A DNA stretch of 16,860 bases from Deltaproteobacteria bacterium (lineage in GTDB: Bacteria; Desulfobacterota; Syntrophobacteria; B119-G9): the NCBI GenBank assembly GCA_003646715.1, contig QMLL01000009.1, forward strand, positions 1 through 16,860, in the 5' to 3' direction. The notes beneath the pieces are model-generated. The model had not been told where the DNA came from. It saw nothing but the letters and a program-made list of their open reading frames with translations, and did no database searches. The position numbers and the translations under genes are program-made. Shown one piece after another: positions 1-6,518 of this stretch (the first letter of the stretch is position 1; every line of letters begins with the position of its first letter).

Positions 1-648
1 GGGATTTCTGGTCTGAGTGTCACCGCGCCTTTCAAAGAAGATATTTTGGAATATCTTGATGAAATTGACGAAGCTGCTTTGAAAATCGGTGCGGTTAATA
101 CCATAAAGTACGACGGGAAAAGGACGGCAGGTATCAACACGGACTGGATTGGTGCAATCAGAGCCCTGGAAAGAAGAACAGGTCTGGAAGGTAAGGGATG
201 CATGGTTGTGGGGGCGGGCGGTACAGCACGGGCGCTGGTTTATGGATTAAAGAAAAGGCAAGCCCGAGTCGTGATTATTAATAGGACACTTAGTCGAGCA
301 AAAGAGCTGGCCGGCGAATTCAATGTTGATTTCGGGGCCCTAAAAGATATAAGAAAATTTAGCGTCGATGTCCTCGTTAATACCACAACGGTGGGGATGG
401 AACCTGATCATGACATGAGTCTGGTTCCGGCGGACTATCTGCAAAATATTTCTGTTGTTATGGATGTCATTTACAAACCACGAATGACCAAACTTTTGAT
501 TGATGCTCAGGCCGCGGGCTGCAAAGTTGTCGAGGGTCTGGAGATGCTTTTGGAACAGGGAATTGCTCAGTTTGAATGGTGGACCGGGAAAAAGGCCCCG
601 CGAGATAAAATGGCCAGGGCAATCGGGTTAACATATGAAGAAAAATAA
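1..648 (+). CDS. aroE: Shikimate dehydrogenase (NADP+), 5'-truncated by the window edge
   Basis: The frame is open from base 1, so the true start lies upstream; the internal TTG at 46 is not the start. AroE reduces 3-dehydroshikimate to shikimate with NADPH in the cytoplasm. The 215 visible residues hold the family signatures in order: SVTAPFK with the catalytic lysine (visible residue 12), AVNTI (31-35), GINTDW with the catalytic Asp (48), the dinucleotide loop GAGGTARA (71-78), NRT (94-96) that usually contacts the NADP phosphate, and near the end DVIYKPRMTKLL and GLEMLLEQGIAQFEWW. A stand-alone AroE is about 270-285 residues, so roughly 60-70 N-terminal residues are missing. Some bacteria fuse AroD (dehydroquinate dehydratase) in front of AroE, and that cannot be excluded here. 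The stop overlaps the first codons of aroA by 14 bases, which suggests translational coupling. Confidence 0.96.
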   Translation, partial: GISGLSVTAPFKEDILEYLDEIDEAALKIGAVNTIKYDGKRTAGINTDWIGAIRALERRTGLEGKGCMVVGAGGTARALVYGLKKRQARVVIINRTLSRAKELAGEFNVDFGALKDIRKFSVDVLVNTTTVGMEPDHDMSLVPADYLQNISVVMDVIYKPRMTKLLIDAQAAGCKVVEGLEMLLEQGIAQFEWWTGKKAPRDKMARAIGLTYEEK

Positions 649-1915
649 TGGTCAAATGTCACGAATTGTGAACAAGGCAAGCAATCAGAAAGTAACTGTT
701 ACGATTCCAGGATCAAAAAGTGTTACCCACAGGGCTCTTATTATTGCTGGTCTGGCTAAGGGCGAAAGCTTGATTTTAAATCCTCTGGATAGCGAAGATA
801 CGCGTATTACTGCCCAGGCGCTAAGAGACATGGGAATCGAAATACCAATGGTCTCAAAGAAAATGAAAATCAGGGGAAGCGACGGCAGAGTTTTTCCGGA
901 GAGCGAAGAAATATATCTTAAAGATTCGGGAACCTCAATGAGGTTTTTTACTGCTATTGCGACACTGGGCAGTGGAGAGTTCTATCTGACAGGGTCCGAA
1001 AGATTGCAGCAGCGTCCTGTGGGGCACCTAGTTGAAGCTCTAAAAACTTTGGGAGCTGATATTCGATGTAGAGACGGAATTTATCCCCCTGTTGTTGTAA
1101 AGGCGCGCGGGTTAAGGGGTGGGGAAGTAGTGGTCAATGTAAAAGAAAGCAGCCAGTATTTATCGGCTCTTCTTCTCATTCTTCCTTATGCGGAGAAAAA
1201 AAGCACTATCCATCTTGCGACTCCTTTGGCATCCAAGCCATACGTGGATATTACCATTGACATGATGAGAAAATTCGATGCGGAAGTAGAGTGGTTGAAC
1301 AACAGAACCATAGAAGTGAGCAATTTATCCAGATATGCCGGCAGAAAATATAATGTTGAGGGAGACTGTTCATCTGCTGCATACTTTTGGGCAGCGGCGG
1401 CCATACTTGGAGCGGAGGTTACAACGGTTAATGTAACGTCGGATACCAGGCAGGGTGATTTTGGGCTACTTGATATCTTGGAAGATATGGGGTGCAGGGT
1501 TATCAAGAGAGATAATTCTGTTGTGGTTACCGGTGGTGAGCTCAGGGGGATTGATGTAGATATGAATTTACTTCCTGATCAGGTTCCTACTCTGGCTATC
1601 GTTGCATCCTTTGCGGAAGGAACAACCAGCATTAGAAATGTTGCCCACTTAAGGATAAAAGAAAGTGATAGGCTGAGTGCCGTTGCCAGTGAATTGAAAA
1701 AGACGGGAATAAAAGTCGAAGAAAAAGATGATGGTCTGGTAATCTACGGGGGGCAACCTTCCGGGGCCGAGATTGAGACGTATAATGACCACAGGATTGC
1801 CATGGCGTTTGCAGTAATGGGACTGAAAACAGGGAACATGAAAATTCTAAATCCTTCTTGCGTAAGAAAGTCATTTCCTAATTTCTGGGATCTGATAGAA
1901 AATTTTTACAGTTAA
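635..1915 (+). CDS. aroA: 3-phosphoshikimate 1-carboxyvinyltransferase (EPSP synthase)
   Basis: Joins shikimate-3-phosphate and phosphoenolpyruvate to give EPSP, the sixth step of the shikimate pathway. At 426 residues it has the full family length. Visible motifs are PGSKSVTHRAL (25-35, substrate lysine), DSGTSMRFF (97-105), QQRPVG (125-130), SSQYLSALL (172-180), LPDQVPTLA (313-321, catalytic Asp region), KESDR (342-346), NDHRIAMAF (384-392) and a C-terminal KSFPNF. The second signature is normally written NAGTAMRP; here it reads DSGTSMRF, so it is a divergent variant. The ATG at 635 is the longest start and overlaps aroE. The ATG at 656 (MSRIVN...) is an alternative giving 419 residues, with no strong Shine-Dalgarno sequence for either. 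It lies in an aro operon with the upstream aroE. Confidence 0.97.
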   Translation: MKKNNGQMSRIVNKASNQKVTVTIPGSKSVTHRALIIAGLAKGESLILNPLDSEDTRITAQALRDMGIEIPMVSKKMKIRGSDGRVFPESEEIYLKDSGTSMRFFTAIATLGSGEFYLTGSERLQQRPVGHLVEALKTLGADIRCRDGIYPPVVVKARGLRGGEVVVNVKESSQYLSALLLILPYAEKKSTIHLATPLASKPYVDITIDMMRKFDAEVEWLNNRTIEVSNLSRYAGRKYNVEGDCSSAAYFWAAAAILGAEVTTVNVTSDTRQGDFGLLDILEDMGCRVIKRDNSVVVTGGELRGIDVDMNLLPDQVPTLAIVASFAEGTTSIRNVAHLRIKESDRLSAVASELKKTGIKVEEKDDGLVIYGGQPSGAEIETYNDHRIAMAFAVMGLKTGNMKILNPSCVRKSFPNFWDLIENFYS

Positions 1916-1924
1916 CATCCAACT

Positions 1925-1942
1925 TTGTGCTATCCATCACAA
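1925..1942. promoter_or_regulatory. Candidate CRP/FNR-family or Rex operator
   Basis: TTGTGCTATCCATCACAA is an 18-bp inverted repeat whose outer arms (TTTGTG/CACAAA) continue one base further on each side. It matches the CRP-type core TGTGA-N6-TCACA in nine of ten arm positions (the exception is C in place of A in the left arm). Its TTGTG-N8-CACAA arrangement also fits the 18-bp Rex operator. It sits ten bases past the aroA stop and more than 700 bases before aprB. Identity of the regulator is not decided by sequence. Confidence 0.35.
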
Positions 1943-2142
1943 ATGATCCCGAGCTGTGAAAACATTTTTGTATGCCTATTTCTTTCACCGGTGGTACCTG
2001 TAAGGACTGAAATGTGTGTTGGTTGATCGTGCTTTTTTTTGCAATATTTGTGGCTATTATTTTTTCTAATTTGGTTTCATTTTGACTTTTTTGCGTCGGG
2101 AATATAGGGGTGGATTTGAAATTTAGTTAATTGCACTTTTAG

Positions 2143-2167
2143 AATGTTAACGTATTATGTAAACATT
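2143..2167. promoter_or_regulatory. 25-bp near-perfect dyad, candidate operator
   Basis: Arms AATGTTAACGTA and TATGTAAACATT around a single central T pair in ten of twelve positions. The dyad lies about 70 bases upstream of the first TTGACA element. AT-rich DNA makes dyads by chance, but this length and symmetry are unusual. No known operator was recognised with certainty. Confidence 0.3.
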
Positions 2168-2238
2168 TAATTGTTTGGAAGCATTTATTTTGAAGGAAAG
2201 AAAAATATTTTAAACTAGAGTGAAAACAATAAAAATAC

Positions 2239-2267
2239 TTGACAAATTCCTTTTCGTAAGCTATTTG
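2239..2267 (+). promoter_or_regulatory. Candidate sigma70-type promoter P1 upstream of aprB
   Basis: A perfect -35 TTGACA (2239-2244) is followed after 17 bases by TATTTG (2262-2267), a poor -10 element with three of six matches. A transcript from here would carry a leader of about 400 bases before aprB. The -10 element is the weak point. Confidence 0.25.
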
Positions 2268-2461
2268 CAATACTGCTAAATGGTCTGTTAGTTTTAGTGT
2301 CCCTCAAGTTGTCAGCTACCATCCTGCTGATCGGGCGTAATGGATAGTATTCTAAGTGAGCATTTCGGATAGGCAGAAGTAAAATCACACATGATGGATG
2401 GGTAAAACATCTTCAGGAGCGAATTTTTGGGAAAGACTTTGTGAAAAAGTTATCGAAGTGC

Positions 2462-2491
2462 TTGACAAAGTCTATTGTTTTGGTTTATTAA
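2462..2491 (+). promoter_or_regulatory. Candidate sigma70-type promoter P2 upstream of aprB
   Basis: Perfect -35 TTGACA (2462-2467), 18-base spacer, then TATTAA (2486-2491) as a -10 with four of six matches. The predicted start near 2498 leaves a leader of about 175 bases. The sequence around it (CTTGACAAA) repeats that of P1, suggesting tandem promoters. Confidence 0.4.
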
Positions 2492-2674
2492 GGTTTTGAA
2501 ATTTTGGAGGGGTGGGGCGAGTTATTGCCTGATATTGTAAAGAACGCTGATGCGCTTATGTTAGTATGCCCCTTAAGACGAAAGGAGGTGGGACCGGAAG
2601 CGGAATTCATATCGTAGCATCCTTGTGATAATTTTATTTCGGAGTAAAAAACGTGATCTTAGGAGGTAGAGATT

Positions 2675-3112
2675 ATGCCAAGTTATGTAATCTACGAAAA
2701 GTGCGACGGTTGTAAGGGGCAGGATAAAACTGCATGCATGTACATTTGCCCTAATGACCTAATGGTATTGGATAAAGAAGCTATGAAGGCTTACAACCGT
2801 GAGCCGGAGTACTGCTGGGAATGTTATAACTGTGTGAAAATTTGCCCACAACAGGCTATCGACGTACGCGGTTATGCTGACTTTGTTCCAATGGGAGCAA
2901 GCGTTATTCCTTTGAGGGGATCCGAAGATATTATGTGGACAATCAAATTCAGGAACGGAATGGTAAAGAGATTTAAGTTCCCCATCCGTACAACTCCTGA
3001 AGGAACAGCAGATCCATGGGCAATCATGGGTTCTAAGAAAGATGACTTTGATGGCGAATATCTCTATTCAGAGCCCGAGTCCTTGCTTCTCGATGAACTT
3101 CCCAGCAAGTAG
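2675..3112 (+). CDS. aprB: Adenylylsulfate (APS) reductase, beta subunit (ferredoxin-like)
   Basis: The 145-residue iron-sulfur subunit of dissimilatory APS reductase carries electrons to the FAD of AprA in the cytoplasm. The first cysteine set is at residues 10, 13, 21 and 25, ending in a CP. The second, CWECYNCVKICP, has cysteines at 47, 50, 53 and 57. Together they bind two [4Fe-4S] clusters. Trp48 lies between the cysteines at the position where the Archaeoglobus enzyme has the tryptophan implicated in electron transfer. The C-terminal third lacks cysteines and matches the tail that wraps around AprA in known structures (KFPIRTTPEG near 101-110). Length is at the short end of the family (about 145-167). 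The start is ATG at 2675 with AGGAGGT seven bases upstream. aprA follows after 25 bases. Confidence 0.98.
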   Translation: MPSYVIYEKCDGCKGQDKTACMYICPNDLMVLDKEAMKAYNREPEYCWECYNCVKICPQQAIDVRGYADFVPMGASVIPLRGSEDIMWTIKFRNGMVKRFKFPIRTTPEGTADPWAIMGSKKDDFDGEYLYSEPESLLLDELPSK

Positions 3113-3137
3113 TAACTATTTTTAGGAGGTGCTAGAT

Positions 3138-5066
3138 ATGGAACAGTTTGAAACCGTCGAAATGAGTACCGATCTTTTGATAATCGGTGGTGGTATGTCT
3201 GCCTGTGGTGCTGCTGTTGAGGCAGTTCATTGGGCAAAAGACAGAAATATTAAAGTATTGCTGGTAGATAAAGCTGCCATGGACCGTAGTGGTGCTGTGG
3301 CCATGGGTCTTTCCGCTATCAACACCTACCTTGGTGTAGGTAAAGAAGGTGGAAACAGCCCTGAGGAATTTGTTGATTACGTAGTAAACGACCAGATGGG
3401 TGTAATCCGTCAGGACCTGGTATATGACATTGGTCGTCACGTTGACTCTTCGGTACACCTCTTTGAAAAATGGGGTCTCCCGATCTGGAAAGATGAAGAA
3501 GGCAACTACGTTCATGAAGGTCGCTGGCAGATCATGATCAACGGTGAGTCCTATAAGTTCATCGTGGCTGAAGCTGCCAAGAACGCTCTGGGTATGGACA
3601 ACATCCTTGAGAGAGTTTTCATCGTAAAACTGTTGATGGATGAAAAAAGACCCAACACGATAGCAGGTGCTGTTGGATTCAGTGTACGTGAAAACCAATT
3701 TTATGTTATCAAGGCCAAGGCAATCATTATGTGCTGTGGTGGAGCTGTTCATATCTTCAGACCAAGGTCTGTTGGTGAAGGTATGGGAAGAACCTGGTAT
3801 CCGCCATGGAATGCTGGTTCCAACTATGCAATGATTGCTCAGGTTGGTGGCAAGCTCACCCAGATGGAAAGCCGGTTCATTCCGACTCGATTCAAGGATG
3901 GTTACGGTCCTGTTGGTGCATGGTTTTTGCTCTTCAAATCAAGAGCAACCAACGCATTCGGTGAAAACTACATTGAAACCCGTGTTGAAGAAATCAAACC
4001 TTGGGAACCTTATGCAAGCCATAAGCCTGTACCAACTCCATTGAGAAACCATCAGATGATTCTCGAGATGGTAGAAGGTAAGGGACCTGTGTACATGAGA
4101 ACCGAGGAAGCTATTGCTAACCTGGCTGCTGAGTACAAAGATGATCCCAAGATGTTCAAGAAAAAGCTAAAAGAGCTGGAATCTGAGGCATGGGAAGACT
4201 TCTTAGACATGACCATCAGTCAGGCTCTGCTCTGGGCTGCTACTAACATTCAGCCAGAGAAACAGTCCTCAGAAATTCAGGCATCTGAGCCTTACTTCAT
4301 CGGTTCTCACGCATCCTGCTCTGGTGCATGGTGCAGTGGACCTGCTGACATTGCTCCCGATGAATACAAGTGGGGTTATGATGGCGATAAGTCAGTAACC
4401 TATAATCGTATGACCACAGTCAATGGTCTGTTTGCAGCTGGTGACGGATGTGGTGGAAACGCCCATAAATTCTCCTCAGGTTCCCATACCGAGGGAAGAA
4501 TTGCTGCTAAAGCAGCCATTAAGTACATCCTGAACCACAACGAAGAACCAGCCATTGATATGTCCAAGGCTGATGAATGGAAGGCAGAAATCTATAAGCC
4601 TTTGAAGACATACGAAGAAGGCAAGAGTCTGACGGTTACTGACGACATTAACCCGAACTACATCCTGCCCAAGATGTTCTTGTTCCGCTTGAACAAGATC
4701 ATGGACGAGTACGTAGGTGGTACTTCCTACTGGTTCGCAACCAATGAAAAAATGCTCGAAAAAGGTCTTGAGTATCTTGAGATGCTGAAAGAAGACTCTG
4801 AAAAACTTGGAGCAAGAGATCTGCACGAGCTGATGAGAGCATGGGAAAACTACCATCGTCTCTGGACAGCGGAAGCTCATCTGAGACACGTACTCTATCG
4901 CCAGGAAACCCGTTATCCGGGCTACCTCTACAGAAGTGACTATAAAGGCCTTGATGAAGAGAACTGGCTGGCATTCACCATTTCCAGATACAATCCTGAG
5001 ACTGGAGAATGGGAAATGTCCAAGGTTCCTGTAATTGATATCTTTGGTGTAATTGGCAAGAAGTAA
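3138..5066 (+). CDS. aprA: Adenylylsulfate (APS) reductase, alpha subunit (FAD)
   Basis: Catalytic flavoprotein that reduces APS to sulfite and AMP, the second step of dissimilatory sulfate reduction. It has 642 residues, near the usual 620-670. The N-terminal FAD loop is LIIGGGMSACGAAVEA (14-29), followed by the fumarate-reductase-like fold. Other family stretches are RFIPTRFKDGYGPVGAW (246-262, with arginines expected near the substrate), SHASCSGAWCSGP (390-402) and the flavin-contacting AAGDGCGGNAHKFSSGSHTEG (433-453, quoted here only for its position). The chosen ATG at 3138 follows AGGAGGT (3124-3130) by seven bases. A GTG at 3129 in the same frame overlaps that Shine-Dalgarno and is unlikely. 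It is in an operon with aprB and followed directly by a strong terminator. The gene is very likely highly expressed. Confidence 0.98.
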   Translation: MEQFETVEMSTDLLIIGGGMSACGAAVEAVHWAKDRNIKVLLVDKAAMDRSGAVAMGLSAINTYLGVGKEGGNSPEEFVDYVVNDQMGVIRQDLVYDIGRHVDSSVHLFEKWGLPIWKDEEGNYVHEGRWQIMINGESYKFIVAEAAKNALGMDNILERVFIVKLLMDEKRPNTIAGAVGFSVRENQFYVIKAKAIIMCCGGAVHIFRPRSVGEGMGRTWYPPWNAGSNYAMIAQVGGKLTQMESRFIPTRFKDGYGPVGAWFLLFKSRATNAFGENYIETRVEEIKPWEPYASHKPVPTPLRNHQMILEMVEGKGPVYMRTEEAIANLAAEYKDDPKMFKKKLKELESEAWEDFLDMTISQALLWAATNIQPEKQSSEIQASEPYFIGSHASCSGAWCSGPADIAPDEYKWGYDGDKSVTYNRMTTVNGLFAAGDGCGGNAHKFSSGSHTEGRIAAKAAIKYILNHNEEPAIDMSKADEWKAEIYKPLKTYEEGKSLTVTDDINPNYILPKMFLFRLNKIMDEYVGGTSYWFATNEKMLEKGLEYLEMLKEDSEKLGARDLHELMRAWENYHRLWTAEAHLRHVLYRQETRYPGYLYRSDYKGLDEENWLAFTISRYNPETGEWEMSKVPVIDIFGVIGKK

Positions 5067-5077
5067 CATGATTAAAT

Positions 5078-5107
5078 CCCCGGGTGTTCTTCACCCGGGG
5101 TTATTTT
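5078..5107 (+). terminator. Intrinsic terminator after aprA
   Basis: A perfect 9-bp GC-rich stem (CCCCGGGTG 5078-5086, CACCCGGGG 5092-5100) with a five-base TTCTT loop is followed by TTATTTT. It starts 11 bases past the aprA stop. Because qmoABC lies next on the same strand, it may stop most transcripts and let some through, or mark a separate qmo transcript. Confidence 0.85.
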
Positions 5108-5152
5108 AATCATTACGTAGGCTTTGAAACCAGTACTCGATGATGAATGAAT

Positions 5153-5176
5153 AAAGCAGCCGTATGTGGCTGCTTT
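5153..5176. terminator. Second hairpin in the aprA-qmoA gap
   Basis: A perfect 9-bp inverted repeat AAAGCAGCC (5153-5161) / GGCTGCTTT (5168-5176) with a six-base GTATGT loop. The 3' arm ends in TTT but no longer T run follows, so it is a weak terminator at best. It could instead be a processing or stability element in the qmo leader. A further imperfect inverted repeat (AGTCAGGA / TCC-taa-TGACT) lies at 5191-5213, just before the qmoA start. Confidence 0.5.
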
Positions 5177-5235
5177 CGGTTCCTTCGTTGAGTCAGGAAT
5201 CTTCCTAATGACTTTAACTACCACGGGGGAAAAGT

Positions 5236-6513
5236 ATGGCAGAAGAGAAAAAGATGCCTTCTGGTACTAACAGCGTATTGGTGGTTGGAGGAGGAATGAG
5301 TGGGTTAAGCGCTGCTGTTGAAGCGGCGGAAGTGGGGTACGAGGTATTTATAGTTGAGAAAAACCCATACCTTGGTGGACGTGTTGCCCAGATGAACAAG
5401 TATTTCCCCAAGCTTTGTCCTCCTTATTGTGGATTGGAAATTAACTTTCGAAGAATCAAGGATAACAACAGGATAAGATTCTTTACCTGTGCTGAAGTAG
5501 AAAATGTGAGCGGCCAAAGGGGAGATTATGACGTGACCATTCGTTTGAATCCGCGTTATGTGAATGAAAACTGTACTTCCTGTGGTGAGTGTGTAAAGGT
5601 TTGCCCTGTGGAACGGGACAACGATTTTAATTTTGGAATGGATAAGTCCAAAGCTATTTATCTCCCCCATGAACTTTCTTTCCCCATGCGCTATGCAATC
5701 GATATGGATGCATGTCTGGGGGAAGAATGCGGCAAATGCGTGGCCGCCTGTAAATATGATGCTATTGAGCTGGGTATGACATCCAGCACCTTCAATTTAA
5801 AAGTTGCCTCCATTATTTGGGCTACTGGTTGGGAACCTTATGACGCAAGTAAGATTGACAATCTGGGTTTTGGTCAATATCCCAACATAATGACGAACAT
5901 GATGATGGAAAGGTTGGCCTCTGTAAATGGTCCAACTCAGGGAAAGATCCTGCGCCCTTCTGATCAAAAAGAGATAAACAGCATTGCTTTTGTGCAATGT
6001 GCAGGTTCCCGGGATGAAAATCATCTGCCTTACTGTTCGTACATCTGCTGCATGGCTTCATTGAAGCAGGCAACATATGTACGAGAACAGTATCCGGATG
6101 CGAACATTTACATCTTCTATATTGATCTCAGAGCACCTGGTCGATACGAGAAGTTTCTCAAAAATGTGGAAGCGGATGACAAAGTTACGTTTATCAAGGG
6201 CAAAGTTGCGAAAGTGACCGAAGACCCTGAAACCGGGAACATAACAGTTGAAGCAGAAGATGCTGTGTCTGGTCGCAAAATCCAGAAAACTGTAGAGATG
6301 GTGGTGTTAGCCACAGGAATGGTCCCATCTGCTGCTAATATAACGTTACCCGAAGAACTGAAAGTCGACGAGAACGGCTTCATAGTAGATGGTTTAAAAG
6401 ACGGTGGTATGTTTGCTGTGGGTTGTGCCAAGAAGCCTGTGGACGTGGTATCGTGTGTGGAAGATTCGACCGGAGCAGCGCTCAAGGCCATTCAAACCAT
6501 GGTGAGGAGGTAA
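5236..6513 (+). CDS. qmoA: QmoA, FAD/FeS subunit of the quinone-interacting membrane-bound oxidoreductase
   Basis: An HdrA-like flavoprotein of 425 residues, part of the QmoABC complex thought to supply AprBA with electrons from menaquinol. FAD-binding GGGMSGLSAAVEAAEVGYEV starts at 18 and is followed by EKNPYLGG. Two [4Fe-4S] ferredoxin motifs are seen: cysteines 113, 116, 119 and 123, then 160, 165, 168 and 172. FVQCAGSRD (252-260), PYCSYICC (265-272) and the late FAVGCAKKP/EDSTGAALKAIQ segment are typical of HdrA/Qmo proteins. Unlike full HdrA it lacks the long N-terminal and C-terminal extensions. The start is ATG at 5236 with GGGGGA five bases upstream. qmoB begins five bases after the stop, with its Shine-Dalgarno inside the last qmoA codons. 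Confidence 0.96.
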   Translation: MAEEKKMPSGTNSVLVVGGGMSGLSAAVEAAEVGYEVFIVEKNPYLGGRVAQMNKYFPKLCPPYCGLEINFRRIKDNNRIRFFTCAEVENVSGQRGDYDVTIRLNPRYVNENCTSCGECVKVCPVERDNDFNFGMDKSKAIYLPHELSFPMRYAIDMDACLGEECGKCVAACKYDAIELGMTSSTFNLKVASIIWATGWEPYDASKIDNLGFGQYPNIMTNMMMERLASVNGPTQGKILRPSDQKEINSIAFVQCAGSRDENHLPYCSYICCMASLKQATYVREQYPDANIYIFYIDLRAPGRYEKFLKNVEADDKVTFIKGKVAKVTEDPETGNITVEAEDAVSGRKIQKTVEMVVLATGMVPSAANITLPEELKVDENGFIVDGLKDGGMFAVGCAKKPVDVVSCVEDSTGAALKAIQTMVRR

Positions 6514-6518
6514 CTTCT

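Larger units (their letters stand above)
1916..2674. other. 759-bp AT-rich intergenic region between aroA and aprB
   Basis: No gene-sized open frame on either strand. The stretch holds a CRP/FNR- or Rex-like dyad at 1925-1942, a 25-bp AT-rich dyad at 2143-2167, two TTGACA elements at 2239 and 2462, two short abutting open frames (2398-2499 and 2492-2614) in a +1 relation, and the aprB ribosome binding site AGGAGGT at 2661-2667. No convincing rho-independent terminator for aroA was found. A run of eight T at 2033-2040 has no stable GC stem in front of it. Such a long gap next to a highly expressed respiratory locus most likely holds the control region of apr; that role is inferred from position. 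Confidence 0.7.

Noticed and set aside
1986..1999. GGTGGTACC resembling the conserved T-box antiterminator core.
   Set aside because: No amino-acid or tRNA-synthetase gene follows, no specifier stem or terminator is visible, and CACCGGTG/GGTACC palindromes explain the look. Treated as coincidence.
2033..2040. Run of eight T as a possible aroA terminator.
   Set aside because: No GC-rich stem precedes it on the plus strand, and none follows for the minus strand.
2438..2458. TTTGTGAAAAAGTTATCGAAG as a Rex-like site.
   Set aside because: Only the left half fits TTGTGAA; the right arm does not mirror it.
3129..3137. GTG start for aprA at 3129.
   Set aside because: It overlaps the Shine-Dalgarno AGGAGGT used by the ATG at 3138.
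3132..3752. Minus-strand open frame of 206 codons inside aprA (and a similar one at 4476-5069).
   Set aside because: These are codon-bias shadows of the strongly supported aprA; translations show no family signature and there are no ribosome binding sites.
6423..6518. Upstream extension of qmoB to a GTG at 6423.
   Set aside because: The extension lies wholly inside qmoA, has no ribosome binding site, and the ATG at 6519 has AGGAGGT at ideal distance and begins the HdrA-like domain.
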